NCBI GenBank assembly: GCA_903870245.1
Contig: CAIQCB010000009.1
Location: 1-64,000, forward strand
DNA: 64,000 nucleotides
Source of the DNA: an uncultured Methylocystaceae bacterium
GTDB taxonomy: Bacteria > Pseudomonadota > Alphaproteobacteria > Rhizobiales > Beijerinckiaceae
Direction of reading: 5' to 3'
The notes beneath the pieces are model-generated. The model made no database searches. It was not told where the DNA came from and was given only the letters and a program-made list of their open reading frames with translations. Both the position numbers and the translations under genes were made by a program. Below are positions 8,837 through 18,243 of this stretch, one piece after another. Each line of letters begins with the position of its first letter. Position 1 is the first letter of the stretch.

Positions 8837-11119
8837 TTAGCGACGCCCCCTAAATTTCTTGGGGGAGGCGCTGGTCCTGCTAGGCCCGCCCTTGCGAGGC
8901 GCGGGCGGCGGTCGCCTGGCGCTGCCGCCTACCACTTCGAAACGCAGTGCGCCGGCGATCGGAGCCGCCTCGATCAGACGCACTTCGATCATATCTGCGA
9001 GGCGATAGCTGACGCCCGAACGGGAGGTCAGGGCGTGCGCGGCTTCATCATAGGCATAATACTCGCGTCCCAGCGTCGCCGCCGGGACGAAACCGTCGGC
9101 CCCTGTGTCGCTGAGCCGCACGAACAGACCTGATTTTGTCACCCCGGAAATACGCGCCTCGAACCGGGCGCCGATCTGGTCAGCCAGGTGATGAGCAATC
9201 AAACGATCGACCGTTTCGCGTTCGGCGGCCATGGCCCGACGCTCGGCGGCGGAAATCCGTGCAGCGATTTCCGCCAATTCGCCGGCCGGCGTCTCGGGCA
9301 GCGCGCCCTCGCCGAGTTTCAGGGCCCGGATCAGCGCCCGGTGGACAATCAGGTCGGCGTAGCGCCGGATTGGCGAGGTGAAATGCGCATAACGTCGTAG
9401 GTTCAGGCCGAAATGACCGTAGTTCTCGTGGGTGTATTCCGCCTGCGCTTGCGTGCGCAGAATGATTTCATTGACGATGTTTTCGTGCTCATGCCCTTTC
9501 ATCTGGCCCAGGATCGCGTTGAAGTTCGCTGGACGCAGAACCTGTCCCTTGGCGAGTTTGACGCCAATTGTTCCCAGAAATTCGGAGAGCGCCGTCACCT
9601 TTTCGCGCGAGGGCTCGTCATGGGCGCGGTAAATCAGCTGTTGACGGCGCTCTTCGAGCGTTTCCGCCGCCGCGACATTGGCGAGGATCATAAATTCCTC
9701 GATGAGCCGATGCGCTTCAAGGCGCGGCGGGAAAACCACGCGATCGAAGGAGCCATCCGGTTTCAGTAAGATTTTGCGCTCCGGCAAGTCGAGTTCAAGC
9801 GGCGCGCGCAGGTTGCGGGCGTGTTGCAAAGCTTCATGAGCCGCATAGAGCGGCCGCAATACGCTATTGAGCAAGGGAGCCGTCGTCTCATCCGGTTCGC
9901 CGTCGATGGCGGCCTGCGCCTGTTGATAAGAGAGTTTGGCGCAGGAGCGCATCATGATGCGATGAAAACTTTGATCGAGTTTTTTGCCCTTTGCAGTGAT
10001 GCGCATGCGAACTGCGAGCGCCGGGCGATCTTCCCGGGCACGCAGCGAGCAAAGATCGTTGGAAATTCTTTCCGGCAACATCGGCACCACGCGATCCGGA
10101 AAATACACCGAATTGCCGCGCTCCAGCGCGTCGCGATCGAGGGGCGCGTGTGGTTTCACGTAATGTGCGACATCGGCGATAGCGACGGTGAGAACGAACC
10201 CATCAATATTATCTGGCGCGGCGTCGGGCGCTGCATGAACGGCGTCGTCATGATCCTTGGCGTCCGGCGGATCAATCGTGACGAGGGGCAGTTCGCGCCA
10301 GTCTTCTCGACCTCGAAGCGTTGCGGGGTTGGCGCGTTCGGCTTCCTCCAACGCCTCAGCACGAAACGCCTCCGGGATATCATGCGCACGCAGGGCGATG
10401 AGGCTGATCGCCTTTTCATTGGTCACGGAGCCAAGCGTTTCGCGAATTCTGGCGCGCGGAGCGCCAAAGCGGGTCTTGCCGACAAGATCGACGCTGATCA
10501 GATCGCCGTGTCGCGCCTCGCCGATGTCGGCCGCGGCGACGGCGAGTTCGCGACCGGCCTGTTTTTTGTCGATTGGGACAATGCGTCCGGCGCCATGGGC
10601 TTCGATGTGCAAAACGCCCAGAACGCGATGGCGGGCGCGTAACAGGAGTTTGATGACCCGGCCCGAGTAGGGCGGGTCGTTTGGACCGGCGTCCCGGTCG
10701 GGTTCGGCGCGGACCAGCGCCCTGTCGCCGACCCCCGGCAGAGGCTCGCCCGGCCGGGCTCGACGCGGCGCGCGGACATGGATGCGCGGCGGCGGACCGG
10801 ACTCGGCTTCATTCCACTCGACCGGAATGGCGACCAGTTCGCCGTCGCGGTCTCTATCCACGATATCAACAAGAGCAACTGGCGGCAGAGCGCCCTTGCG
10901 CGTCAGACGTTTGCCCCGCTTCTCCAGCACGCCCTCTGCGGCGAGTTCTGCAAGCCTTTGTTTAAGCGCCAGGCGATGTTCGCCCTTGAGGCCGAAAGCG
11001 CGGGCGATTTCCCGCACGCCAATCTTGCCGTCCGACCGCTCTTCGCGTTCGCGGGCGAGAAAGGCGAGTAGAGCATCGCGATCAGGCAGTTCGGCGTTTT
11101 TTTTGGAAGACAAATTCAC
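8837..11119 (-). CDS. rnr: Ribonuclease R
   Basis: This is a processive 3'-5' exoribonuclease of the RNB/RNase II family that degrades structured RNA. In order the 760 residues show an N-terminal winged helix (REIARAFGLKGEHR), cold-shock domains and the RNB catalytic domain with the aspartate cluster in IDPPDAKDHDDAVHA. The S1 domain (ISGVTKSGLFVRLSDTGADG) and a basic Pro/Arg/Lys-rich tail follow. The frame starts with GTG at 11119. It lies downstream of topA on the same strand, a common alphaproteobacterial pair. Confidence 0.96.
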   Translation of the reverse strand: MNLSSKKNAELPDRDALLAFLAREREERSDGKIGVREIARAFGLKGEHRLALKQRLAELAAEGVLEKRGKRLTRKGALPPVALVDIVDRDRDGELVAIPVEWNEAESGPPPRIHVRAPRRARPGEPLPGVGDRALVRAEPDRDAGPNDPPYSGRVIKLLLRARHRVLGVLHIEAHGAGRIVPIDKKQAGRELAVAAADIGEARHGDLISVDLVGKTRFGAPRARIRETLGSVTNEKAISLIALRAHDIPEAFRAEALEEAERANPATLRGREDWRELPLVTIDPPDAKDHDDAVHAAPDAAPDNIDGFVLTVAIADVAHYVKPHAPLDRDALERGNSVYFPDRVVPMLPERISNDLCSLRAREDRPALAVRMRITAKGKKLDQSFHRIMMRSCAKLSYQQAQAAIDGEPDETTAPLLNSVLRPLYAAHEALQHARNLRAPLELDLPERKILLKPDGSFDRVVFPPRLEAHRLIEEFMILANVAAAETLEERRQQLIYRAHDEPSREKVTALSEFLGTIGVKLAKGQVLRPANFNAILGQMKGHEHENIVNEIILRTQAQAEYTHENYGHFGLNLRRYAHFTSPIRRYADLIVHRALIRALKLGEGALPETPAGELAEIAARISAAERRAMAAERETVDRLIAHHLADQIGARFEARISGVTKSGLFVRLSDTGADGFVPAATLGREYYAYDEAAHALTSRSGVSYRLADMIEVRLIEAAPIAGALRFEVVGGSARRPPPAPRKGGPSRTSASPKKFRGRR

Positions 11120-11370
11120 TCTCTGTCGCCGACGTTTCTCGCGGCTCTTTGCAATATAGGAATGGGTTGCGATCTACGCCAATGGTCGCGTCCACCCCAG
11201 AGCGCTTTGCAATGGATTGGAAACCGCTATGGCGAGATAAAGCGCTACAAAACAATAGCCCAGAAATCCGGCCTGATTAAAGCAGACCGGAAAATGTTCT
11301 GGCGGACGCAGCGAGACGTGTGGCAGCAAGACGTGTGAAAGAAATACAAATCGAGGATAGGACCGGCGAA

Positions 11371-14307
11371 TCACCTGGCGGTTTTTGCGGTCGCCTTCTT
11401 CGTCGCAGCTTTCTTTGTCGCAGCTTTCTTCGTTGCGGCCTTTTTCGCCGGCGACTTTTTGGTTGCAGCCTTTTTTATGAGCTTCCCGTCGGCGAAAGGG
11501 GGTTCGTCGCTGTCTTCGACCGCCTTTTTAATTTTGGACGGCGACTTCCCGGCGACAGATTTTGTCGCGGGCGCTTTTTTTGCCGCCGTTTTCTTTTTTG
11601 GAGGACCGCCCTTGTCGTCGATCAACTTGATTGCGTCCTCAAGCGTCACATCGTCGGCGCCCATGCTTTTCGGCAAGGTGGCGTTGATTTTTCCAAGATT
11701 GACGTAGGGTCCGTAGCGTCCAGCCCGGACGGTGATGACCCCGCCATCGGGATGCTCGCCCAGCACTTTGCCACCGCCGCCGCCGCCGCCGGAGGCCTTG
11801 GCGGCGATGATCTCCAGCGCCTGCTCCAGCGTTAAACTGGCCGGATCGACCGTTCGGGGGAGAGTGGCGTTGACCTTGCCCCAACTGACGTAGGGGCCAA
11901 AGCGTCCGGATTTCACCGTCACGGCCCCGCCATCGGGGTGATCCCCGAGCGCACGACCGGGATCGGCGGCGCGGCCAAAACGCGATCCGCCGCCGCCAGA
12001 CTCTTTCTGGACAATCAGATCGATGGCGCGATTGGCGCCTATGGTCAGCACATCATCGTCGGAGCCGACGTTTGCATAGGTTTTACCGTGCTGCACATAG
12101 GGACCATAACGGCCGATGTTGGCGAGGATAGGCTCGCCGGTGGTCGGATGTTTCGCCACTTCGCGCGGTAAGGAAAGCAGGGCGAGCGCCTGCTCCAGCG
12201 TCAGCTCGTCGGCCCGGATGGTTTTGGGCAGGGAGGCGCGTTTGGGTTTCTCGCCGCCTTCCTCCTGTTCGCCCGCCTGCACATAGGCGCCGAAACGGCC
12301 GTCACGAAGAGTGATTTGCGCGCCTGTATCAGGATCCTGGCCCAGAACCCGAACGCCTGGCTGCGCGCCTTCCGCGGCATCGCCGCTCGGCGGCGACAAC
12401 GTCCGGGTGAATCGACATTCTGGATAATTCGAACAGCCAATGAAGGCGCCAAACTTGCCGACCTTCAGCGACAATTGCCCGGCGCTACACGCCGGGCACG
12501 CGCGCGGATCGGAGCCATCTTCCTTGGGCGGAAAGATGTGCGGACCCAGCAATTCATTGAGGCTGTCGAGGACCTGTGTGGTGCGCAGATCCTTCGTTTC
12601 GTTCACTGCAGCGGAAAAATCCCGCCAGAAATCGCGCAGCACCTGTTTCCAGTCGATCTCGTTGTTGGAGACCAGATCGAGCTTTTCCTCAAGACTGGCG
12701 GTAAAGTCGAATTCGACATAGCGCGAAAAGAAGCTTTCAAGAAAAGCGACGACGAGACGTCCTTTATCCTCTGGCACGAGCCGCTTTTTATCGAGGCGCA
12801 CATATTCGCGGTCGCGCAGAACGGCGAGAGTCGAGGCGTAGGTCGAGGGACGGCCTATGCCCAGTTCCTCCATCCGCTTGACCAGCGTCGCCTCAGAAAA
12901 GCGCGGCGGCGGCTGGGTGAAATGTTGGGTAGCGTCGATCTTGTCGCGCGCCAGCGCTTCCCCCTCTTTCATGAACGGGAGGCGGCCGCCGTCTTCGTCC
13001 TCTTCGTCGTCGCGGCCTTCCTGATAGAGTTCGAGGAAGCCCGAAAAGCGCATGACCTGACCGTTGGCCCGGAGTTCGAGGTGGCGCGCGCCGACCCTCG
13101 CGTCAATGTCAACCGTGGTGCGCTCGAACTCCGCGGACTCCATCTGACTGGCGACCGTGCGGTTCCAGATGAGTTCGTAAAGCTTCGCCTGTTCTGGCTC
13201 CAGATATTTGGCCATCTGACGTGGCAATCGGGACGCATCGGTCGGGCGGATCGCCTCATGCGCCTCCTGGGCGTTTTTGGCTTTCGCCGTGTATTTACGC
13301 GGCGCCTTGGGAACAAAGCGGTCGCCATATTCCTTGCCAATCACGCGGCGCACGCTGGCGACGGCTTCAGGGGCCATGTCGACGCCGTCGGTTCGCATAT
13401 AAGTAATCAGACCGGCGGTCTCGCCGCCAATATCCACCCCCTCGTAGAGGCGTTGGGCGATTCTCATGGTGATTGCGGGCGCCAGACCCAGCTTGCGCGA
13501 TGCCTCTTGCTGTAAGGTCGAGGTGGTGAAAGGCGCGTAGGGATGTCGCCTAGCGGGTTTCGCCTCGACCGAGCGCACCGAGAAAGCTGCGGAGTCGAGA
13601 GCTTTCTTGAAAGCCTCGGCTTCTGCGCCTGCGCCAATATCGAGTTGTGAGATCTTCTTGCCGTCGGCGCCAACCAGTCGCGCCGTGAAAGCTTCACCCG
13701 CCTCGGTTTTCAGATGCGCGACCAGAGACCAGTATTCGCGAGCGACGAATTTCTCGATTTCGAGTTCCCGGTCGCACACCAACCGCAACGCTACCGACTG
13801 AACGCGTCCCGCAGATCGAGCGCCGGGCAGCTTGCGCCACAACACCGGAGAGAGCGTGAAGCCGACAAGATAATCGAGCGCGCGACGGGCGAGGTAGGCG
13901 TCGACCAGCGCCTGATCGATCTGGCGCGGATGCGCCATCGCTTCCCGAATGGCGTCCTTTGTGACGGCGTTGAAAACAACGCGCTCGATCTTTTTGTCCT
14001 TCAGCACCCGCTTCTTGTTGAGGATATCGAGAAGATGCCAGGAGATCGCCTCGCCTTCGCGATCCGGGTCGGTGGCGAGGATAACCTTGTCAGCGCCTCT
14101 CACCGCGTCGGCGATGGCGGAGACGCGTTTTGCGCCTTTGGCGTCCATCTCCCAGATCATGGCGAAGTCGTTGTCGGGGTCGACCGAACCGTCCTTGGGC
14201 GGCAGGTCGCGCACGTGGCCGTAACACGCGATGACATTGAAATCACGGCCCAAATACTTATTGATCGTTTGCGCTTTAGCCGCCGACTCGACGATAACGA
14301 CATTCAT
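11371..14307 (-). CDS. topA: DNA topoisomerase I
   Basis: Type IA topoisomerase that relaxes negative supercoils. The N-terminal TOPRIM domain (VVIVESAAKAQTINKYLG, then DPDREGEAISWHL) is followed by the catalytic domain with the active-site tyrosine in GLITYMRTDGVDM. One four-Cys zinc ribbon follows (CPAC...CSNYPEC), then several RYGPYV-type C-terminal repeats and a Lys/Ala-rich tail built of KKAAT units. The 978-residue length is normal for alphaproteobacteria, where the repeats replace extra zinc fingers. A run of Gly codons (GGGGGGG) sits between two repeats. Confidence 0.97.
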   Translation of the reverse strand: MNVVIVESAAKAQTINKYLGRDFNVIACYGHVRDLPPKDGSVDPDNDFAMIWEMDAKGAKRVSAIADAVRGADKVILATDPDREGEAISWHLLDILNKKRVLKDKKIERVVFNAVTKDAIREAMAHPRQIDQALVDAYLARRALDYLVGFTLSPVLWRKLPGARSAGRVQSVALRLVCDRELEIEKFVAREYWSLVAHLKTEAGEAFTARLVGADGKKISQLDIGAGAEAEAFKKALDSAAFSVRSVEAKPARRHPYAPFTTSTLQQEASRKLGLAPAITMRIAQRLYEGVDIGGETAGLITYMRTDGVDMAPEAVASVRRVIGKEYGDRFVPKAPRKYTAKAKNAQEAHEAIRPTDASRLPRQMAKYLEPEQAKLYELIWNRTVASQMESAEFERTTVDIDARVGARHLELRANGQVMRFSGFLELYQEGRDDEEDEDGGRLPFMKEGEALARDKIDATQHFTQPPPRFSEATLVKRMEELGIGRPSTYASTLAVLRDREYVRLDKKRLVPEDKGRLVVAFLESFFSRYVEFDFTASLEEKLDLVSNNEIDWKQVLRDFWRDFSAAVNETKDLRTTQVLDSLNELLGPHIFPPKEDGSDPRACPACSAGQLSLKVGKFGAFIGCSNYPECRFTRTLSPPSGDAAEGAQPGVRVLGQDPDTGAQITLRDGRFGAYVQAGEQEEGGEKPKRASLPKTIRADELTLEQALALLSLPREVAKHPTTGEPILANIGRYGPYVQHGKTYANVGSDDDVLTIGANRAIDLIVQKESGGGGSRFGRAADPGRALGDHPDGGAVTVKSGRFGPYVSWGKVNATLPRTVDPASLTLEQALEIIAAKASGGGGGGGKVLGEHPDGGVITVRAGRYGPYVNLGKINATLPKSMGADDVTLEDAIKLIDDKGGPPKKKTAAKKAPATKSVAGKSPSKIKKAVEDSDEPPFADGKLIKKAATKKSPAKKAATKKAATKKAATKKATAKTAR
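11401..11445 (-). repeat. 15-bp tandem repeat coding the TopA tail
   Basis: Three 15-bp units (CGTCGCAGCTTTCTT, TGTCGCAGCTTTCTT, CGTTGCGGCCTTTTT) encode successive KKAAT pentapeptides at the topA C-terminus. The unit length keeps the frame, so copy number can vary without disrupting the gene. Confidence 0.7.
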
Positions 14308-14467
14308 TGCATGCTATATCCCAGATGCGCCGCCCGAACCCGCCGGCGGCGGCTAGATGGGCGAAAGCGGCCTTGACTGTCAAATCGGCCCTTTTCCGGC
14401 CGGGGAGGCGAGAGGTCCGTCTCCCGCTCTTGATCGATACTTGTTCACGCTGACAAGGCGCTGATAA

Positions 14468-15199
14468 ATGATGCTTTTTGATAAACTGGCCGCGACCCAG
14501 CAATTTTCGGACATCGAATTTCTGAACACGCTGGTTTCCCTGACCGTGGCGCTGGTTCTGGGGACCGTCATTGGCGCAGAGCGCCAGTATCGCCAGCGCA
14601 CCGCTGGCTTGCGCACCAATGCGCTGGTGGCCTTGGGCGCGGCGGCTTTTGTCGATCTGGCGATGCAACTGGCCGGTAATGACGGCGCTACCCGCGTCCT
14701 AGCCTATATCGCCTCCGGCGTCGGATTTCTGGGCGCCGGCGTCATTATGAAGGACGGGGCGAATGTGCGTGGACTGAACACCGCCGCCACGATCTGGTGC
14801 TCCGCCGTCACGGGCGCCTATGCCGGCGCAGACCATCCGCTCGGCGCGCTGGCGATGTGCGCTTTCGTTCTGATCGGAAACACATTTTTGCGGCCCTTGG
14901 TGAATTACATTGAACGCGCTCCGATCGATGAGAGCGTGACCGAACTGACCATCGAGGTGCGCGTCTGGACGACAGAGGCGCGCCGGATCGATGTGCGGGA
15001 GACATTGCTGGACGCGCTGGAAACCGCCAACTATCCGCTTCGCGACATAAGCGAAGTCAATCGTGAAAATCAGGTCGAGATCAGCGCGACGTTGGCGACC
15101 ACCAGCGTAAGCGCACCTGATCTCGACCTCTTGACTTCGGCGCTGATGCGGTCGCCCGGAGTTATGCATGCGACATGGACGTCAAGGGCCGAGGAATAG
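14468..15199 (+). CDS. MgtC/SapB-family membrane protein
   Basis: A 243-residue inner-membrane protein. The N-terminal half has several hydrophobic segments and the family signature GAERQYRQRTAGLRTNALVALGAAAF, followed by ASGVGFLGAGVIMKDGANVRGLNTAATIWCSAVTGAYAGAD. The soluble C-terminal half (about 160-243) resembles the ACT-like domain of the group. Members are linked to magnesium limitation and acid survival, but chromosomal versions often have unknown roles. It is divergent from topA and lies upstream of tRNA-Cys. Confidence 0.9.
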   Translation: MMLFDKLAATQQFSDIEFLNTLVSLTVALVLGTVIGAERQYRQRTAGLRTNALVALGAAAFVDLAMQLAGNDGATRVLAYIASGVGFLGAGVIMKDGANVRGLNTAATIWCSAVTGAYAGADHPLGALAMCAFVLIGNTFLRPLVNYIERAPIDESVTELTIEVRVWTTEARRIDVRETLLDALETANYPLRDISEVNRENQVEISATLATTSVSAPDLDLLTSALMRSPGVMHATWTSRAEE

Positions 15200-15214
15200 A
15201 AGCTTTGCCCGGAC

Positions 15215-15243
15215 TTGCCGGGCGAGCCCCCCTCCTGTATGAG
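15215..15243 (+). promoter_or_regulatory. Candidate promoter for tRNA-Cys
   Basis: TTGCCG (15215-15220) and TATGAG (15238-15243) are spaced by 17 bp. They end about 38 nt before the tRNA. The -35 half lies in the loop and arm of a small GC-rich hairpin (GCCCGG...CCGGGC) just after the mgtC-like gene. Confidence 0.35.
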
Positions 15244-15280
15244 CATGGCCAGCCGAACGCATTGCGTTATGCGCAGATAT

Positions 15281-15354
15281 GGCCTCGTGGCGGAGTGGCT
15301 ACGCAGAGGACTGCAAATCCTTGTACTCCGGTTCGAATCCGGACGAGGCCTCCA
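15281..15354 (+). tRNA. tRNA-Cys (GCA)
   Basis: The 74-nt sequence folds as a standard cloverleaf. The acceptor stem GGCCTCG pairs with CGAGGCC. The anticodon arm AGGA-CTGCAAA-TCCT has GCA at 15313-15315. The T arm is CTCCGGTTCGAATCCGGAC, and the discriminator base is T. The CCA end is encoded (15352-15354). It stands alone between the MgtC-type gene and two small hypothetical genes. Confidence 0.97.
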
Positions 15355-15450
15355 CCAGCCTGTCGATCAGCCCGGCGTTGCGACAGGCGATAATCGACGA
15401 GGGATCGTTAGAGTCTTTCGTCGCCAGCAACTCCACCTCGGGAGATAATT

Positions 15451-15657
15451 ATGTTGCATGCCCAGATCGCCGAGGCCCAGAAAACACTCGACACCGCGCG
15501 GCGCGAACTGAAAAACGCGGCGATCAACTTCGATGTGTCGGATGAGGAACTCCTTGAAGCCCGCGCTAATGTGCGCCGTATCTACGATGAGTTGAAGGCG
15601 CTGGACGCCAAAAAACTCAGCCGACAGGGTTTGTTTGGTTTTCTTAAATTCTGGTGA
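15451..15657 (+). CDS. Small coiled-coil protein, 68 aa
   Basis: No named family. The protein is almost wholly helical and charged (AQIAEAQKTLDTARRELKNA, later EARANVRRIYDELKALDAKK) with heptad-like leucine and alanine spacing. It ends in a short hydrophobic GLFGFLKFW tail that could touch a membrane. GGGAG lies about 7 nt upstream of the ATG, a good ribosome binding site. It follows tRNA-Cys by about 100 nt. Small conserved proteins in this place next to tRNA-Cys are common in Hyphomicrobiales. Confidence 0.7.
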   Translation: MLHAQIAEAQKTLDTARRELKNAAINFDVSDEELLEARANVRRIYDELKALDAKKLSRQGLFGFLKFW

Positions 15658-15708
15658 ACCCGTTCGGGCGGACGCGCGTCGCCCTTAGCCTTGCGCCGGG
15701 ACGTCCGA

Positions 15709-16005
15709 ATGATCTCTCCCGATACGCCTCCAGGAACCGAGGTTATCTGTATCGACGCTTCTGCAGGTCCCTATGGAACCGGCGGCTTGGCTCCGGGAGA
15801 GATCTATACTGTCCGCCGCATCGAGACGGCGCTTGAAAAACGCTATGCCGTTTTGTTGGATGAGTTGCCGCCCGTTGAGGTTTGCATGCCGCCGTGGGGT
15901 ATGGTGACGATTGGTTTCGAATTGAAGCGATTTCGTTACCTCGATATTCCCGAGACGCTCACCGAACTTTTGGGGCAAAAAAAGGCGTCTCCGGAATGTG
16001 TTTGA
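15709..16005 (+). CDS. Hypothetical protein, 98 aa
   Basis: The sequence starts MISPDTPPGTEVICIDASAG and continues with YTVRRIETALEKRYAVLLDE and an RFRYLDIPETLTELL segment. This reads like a small beta-rich fold followed by a helix. No membrane span or signal peptide is visible. The ORF track starts six codons earlier at 15691. The ATG at 15709 has a GGGA about 8 nt upstream and gives a cleaner N-terminus. It follows the coiled-coil gene by about 50 nt in the same direction and is probably cotranscribed. Function unknown. Confidence 0.6.
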   Translation: MISPDTPPGTEVICIDASAGPYGTGGLAPGEIYTVRRIETALEKRYAVLLDELPPVEVCMPPWGMVTIGFELKRFRYLDIPETLTELLGQKKASPECV

Positions 16006-16031
16006 GGCCGCCGGTGACCGACCGCACCCTC

Positions 16032-17993
16032 TCATGGCAAGGGCGGGGAGGACGTCTCGGCCTGTGGCAATAATTTCGCGGCTGCGCCAGAACGAAGAAT
16101 GAAACTTTGCGGGTCTGGCCGCCAATCCGGATCGTCCCATGCTCCTGTGAGATCGAAGACGATGCGGCGACCCGGAGCCTCAGGAGCGCTCGGCGTGGGT
16201 TGAGTTTCCGACGCAATGGTTTTCAGCGACAAAGCGCGTTCCGTTACATTGATGTCGCCCGTCAGAGACAAATTGTAGTCCTCGCCTTTTCCGAGTCCCG
16301 TTGTTAAGACCCCCAGACCATTTTCGATATTAATGGAGACGTTGGCCGTCTTCACTCGTGAGCGTCCCGTTCGTGCGGCGTGGGCGCTGGCGAGAGGATT
16401 TGTCGCAAGTAATTTCAACGCGCGCGGGAAATCCACGCCTTCAATGTCGCCGCCGGCCAAAGAGAAACTTGCCTGACCAGCCAGATTTCGCATCAACGCG
16501 TCGGCGTCCTCGCCTTGCGCATCGAGAGTGATGTCCACGTCGAGCGCGCCGCCAACTCTATGCTGTCCAAAAGCGTCCCATAATAATGCGCCGGCGTCGA
16601 CTTTTTCCGCCCTGGCGAGGCCATGGATCGCGACTGCGGGAGCGCCCGAGCCCTGCTGTTTGAGGCGGGCTTGCGCAGTCATATGACCCCCGTAGGCCGT
16701 CGCCTTCGTCAAAGCCAGATCAAGGGCCCCATCGTGCGCCAGAACCGCAAAGGAGCCATGATCTACGCTCAGCCGCCCCAGTCGCGCATGCTCCGCGTCG
16801 AGGCGGAGGTCGATGTCAACGCCAGTCAGGTCAGGCAAATCAAGCGGTTCATGGCTCCATTGGCCATCCGAGGTCACCGTCGCCGGCAGGTCGGCGAGTA
16901 TGGGCTCAAACGACATGAAGGCGCTGGATAAGGCGCCTGAAAGCTCCAGTTTTTCGTGCGAACGCCGAAGCGCGACGGCGCCATCGAGAACGTTGCCGTC
17001 GACCCGCATGCGCAGATTAGCGAGACGCGCCTCATTATCATCCAGGATCGCTTCAGCGGAGAATTCCGCGTCTCGCAAGGGACCAGGCATGTGGAGATTT
17101 ACATCGAATAATTGCAGCGCTTCACGCGCCGCCGCCGCCCGACCGGCAAGACGACCGGAAAAATGAGGAACATCCCCCAGGGCAGCAAAACCTTGCGCCT
17201 CGAAATTGAGATTTTTTCCATCGATCCGGGCCGCCACAAAGGATTGCTCGTTGCGCAGGAGCAAACCAGGACGGGCAATCCATACCATGGCCTCGTGCCG
17301 TTCTCCGCGCCAGTCCACGCCGCCGGCGATCAGGGCCGGCTGACCAATCCGTGGCCAATCCAGAGAGACCGTCATTCTTTCGAAGATTTGGGCGCCGCTA
17401 TGGCGCTTGATGGTGAGCGCGCCGTCGAGAATATTGACGACGCCCAGGCGTGCGGCGTCCGCCTGTTGCGCCTCGGGCGTCTCCGATCGCGTCAGCGACG
17501 CGCGCATGGCGGCGCCAGGAGCAACGATTGATCCCTTATCAACATCAATGATCGCCCTTGGCCTCACAAGCGTGAGCGTTGTGACCTGGACGCGGCCGGC
17601 GAGCAGGCGTCCGAGGTTAAGCGCGCAATTCAGCTCCGGGCTTTCGATCACGAGTGCGCCATTCAGGTCGGCGAAGGCGACATCATTCATGACGATGTGG
17701 GGCCGAGGCGTCAGCGCCAGCCGCGCGGGACCGCGCGCAACGACATAGAGTCCCGAGGAAGATTGTAACTGGCCGGTGGCCGACCGGCTGAGGGCGTCGG
17801 CCGAAAAGAGCCAGGGGGCGATCGCCGCGCCGCCAGAAACAATAATAAAAACAAATATAACAAAGGTCAGGAGAAGACCCGGCGTCCTGCCGCGTCTGTT
17901 CTCACGCGCCAAACGACGCGGCGCTTCCGGCGAGGCCTCTGGCGGCCGATGATCGGTAAACGGCGTCACACGCTTTACTCCCAACCCCGGCAT
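16032..17993 (-). CDS. AsmA-family protein
   Basis: A 653-residue protein with a basic N-terminus, one membrane anchor (about 38-65, LLLTFVIFVFIIVSGGAAIAPWLF) and a long periplasmic beta-rich region. The AsmA C-terminal segment is recognisable (LAGQASFSLAGGDIEGVDFPRAL, then NVSINIENGLGVLTT). AsmA-like proteins belong to the bridge-like lipid-transfer group and influence outer-membrane composition. It is convergent with the 98-aa gene. No operon partner is seen. Confidence 0.88.
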   Translation of the reverse strand: MPGLGVKRVTPFTDHRPPEASPEAPRRLARENRRGRTPGLLLTFVIFVFIIVSGGAAIAPWLFSADALSRSATGQLQSSSGLYVVARGPARLALTPRPHIVMNDVAFADLNGALVIESPELNCALNLGRLLAGRVQVTTLTLVRPRAIIDVDKGSIVAPGAAMRASLTRSETPEAQQADAARLGVVNILDGALTIKRHSGAQIFERMTVSLDWPRIGQPALIAGGVDWRGERHEAMVWIARPGLLLRNEQSFVAARIDGKNLNFEAQGFAALGDVPHFSGRLAGRAAAAREALQLFDVNLHMPGPLRDAEFSAEAILDDNEARLANLRMRVDGNVLDGAVALRRSHEKLELSGALSSAFMSFEPILADLPATVTSDGQWSHEPLDLPDLTGVDIDLRLDAEHARLGRLSVDHGSFAVLAHDGALDLALTKATAYGGHMTAQARLKQQGSGAPAVAIHGLARAEKVDAGALLWDAFGQHRVGGALDVDITLDAQGEDADALMRNLAGQASFSLAGGDIEGVDFPRALKLLATNPLASAHAARTGRSRVKTANVSINIENGLGVLTTGLGKGEDYNLSLTGDINVTERALSLKTIASETQPTPSAPEAPGRRIVFDLTGAWDDPDWRPDPQSFILRSGAAAKLLPQAETSSPPLP

Positions 17994-18243
17994 ATTCAGG
18001 GGAAAGCGCGGCGATAAAGAGGCGAGAAGCGAGTTTCAGGGCGCAAGGGCTGGGAAACGGCGATTATCTGGCGGGCTTCCCAGGCCACGTTACGCCAAGG
18101 TCAGATTGACGAGGCCCTCAGTTCCGCAGACCCAAACGGGTTGAACGACAGCAGGAAATCCCTCAGTTCAAAAGTCAAACTTGTTGGAGTGGTCTTGAAA
18201 CCCCTTTGAATTTAAGTTCAGCGCAAGTCCCTGAGCGTTCGAC

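Noticed and set aside
11174-11374. 66-aa minus-strand ORF overlapping the topA stop
   Set aside because: It has a hydrophobic segment and a GTGA overlap with topA, but no ribosome binding site, family or conservation evidence.
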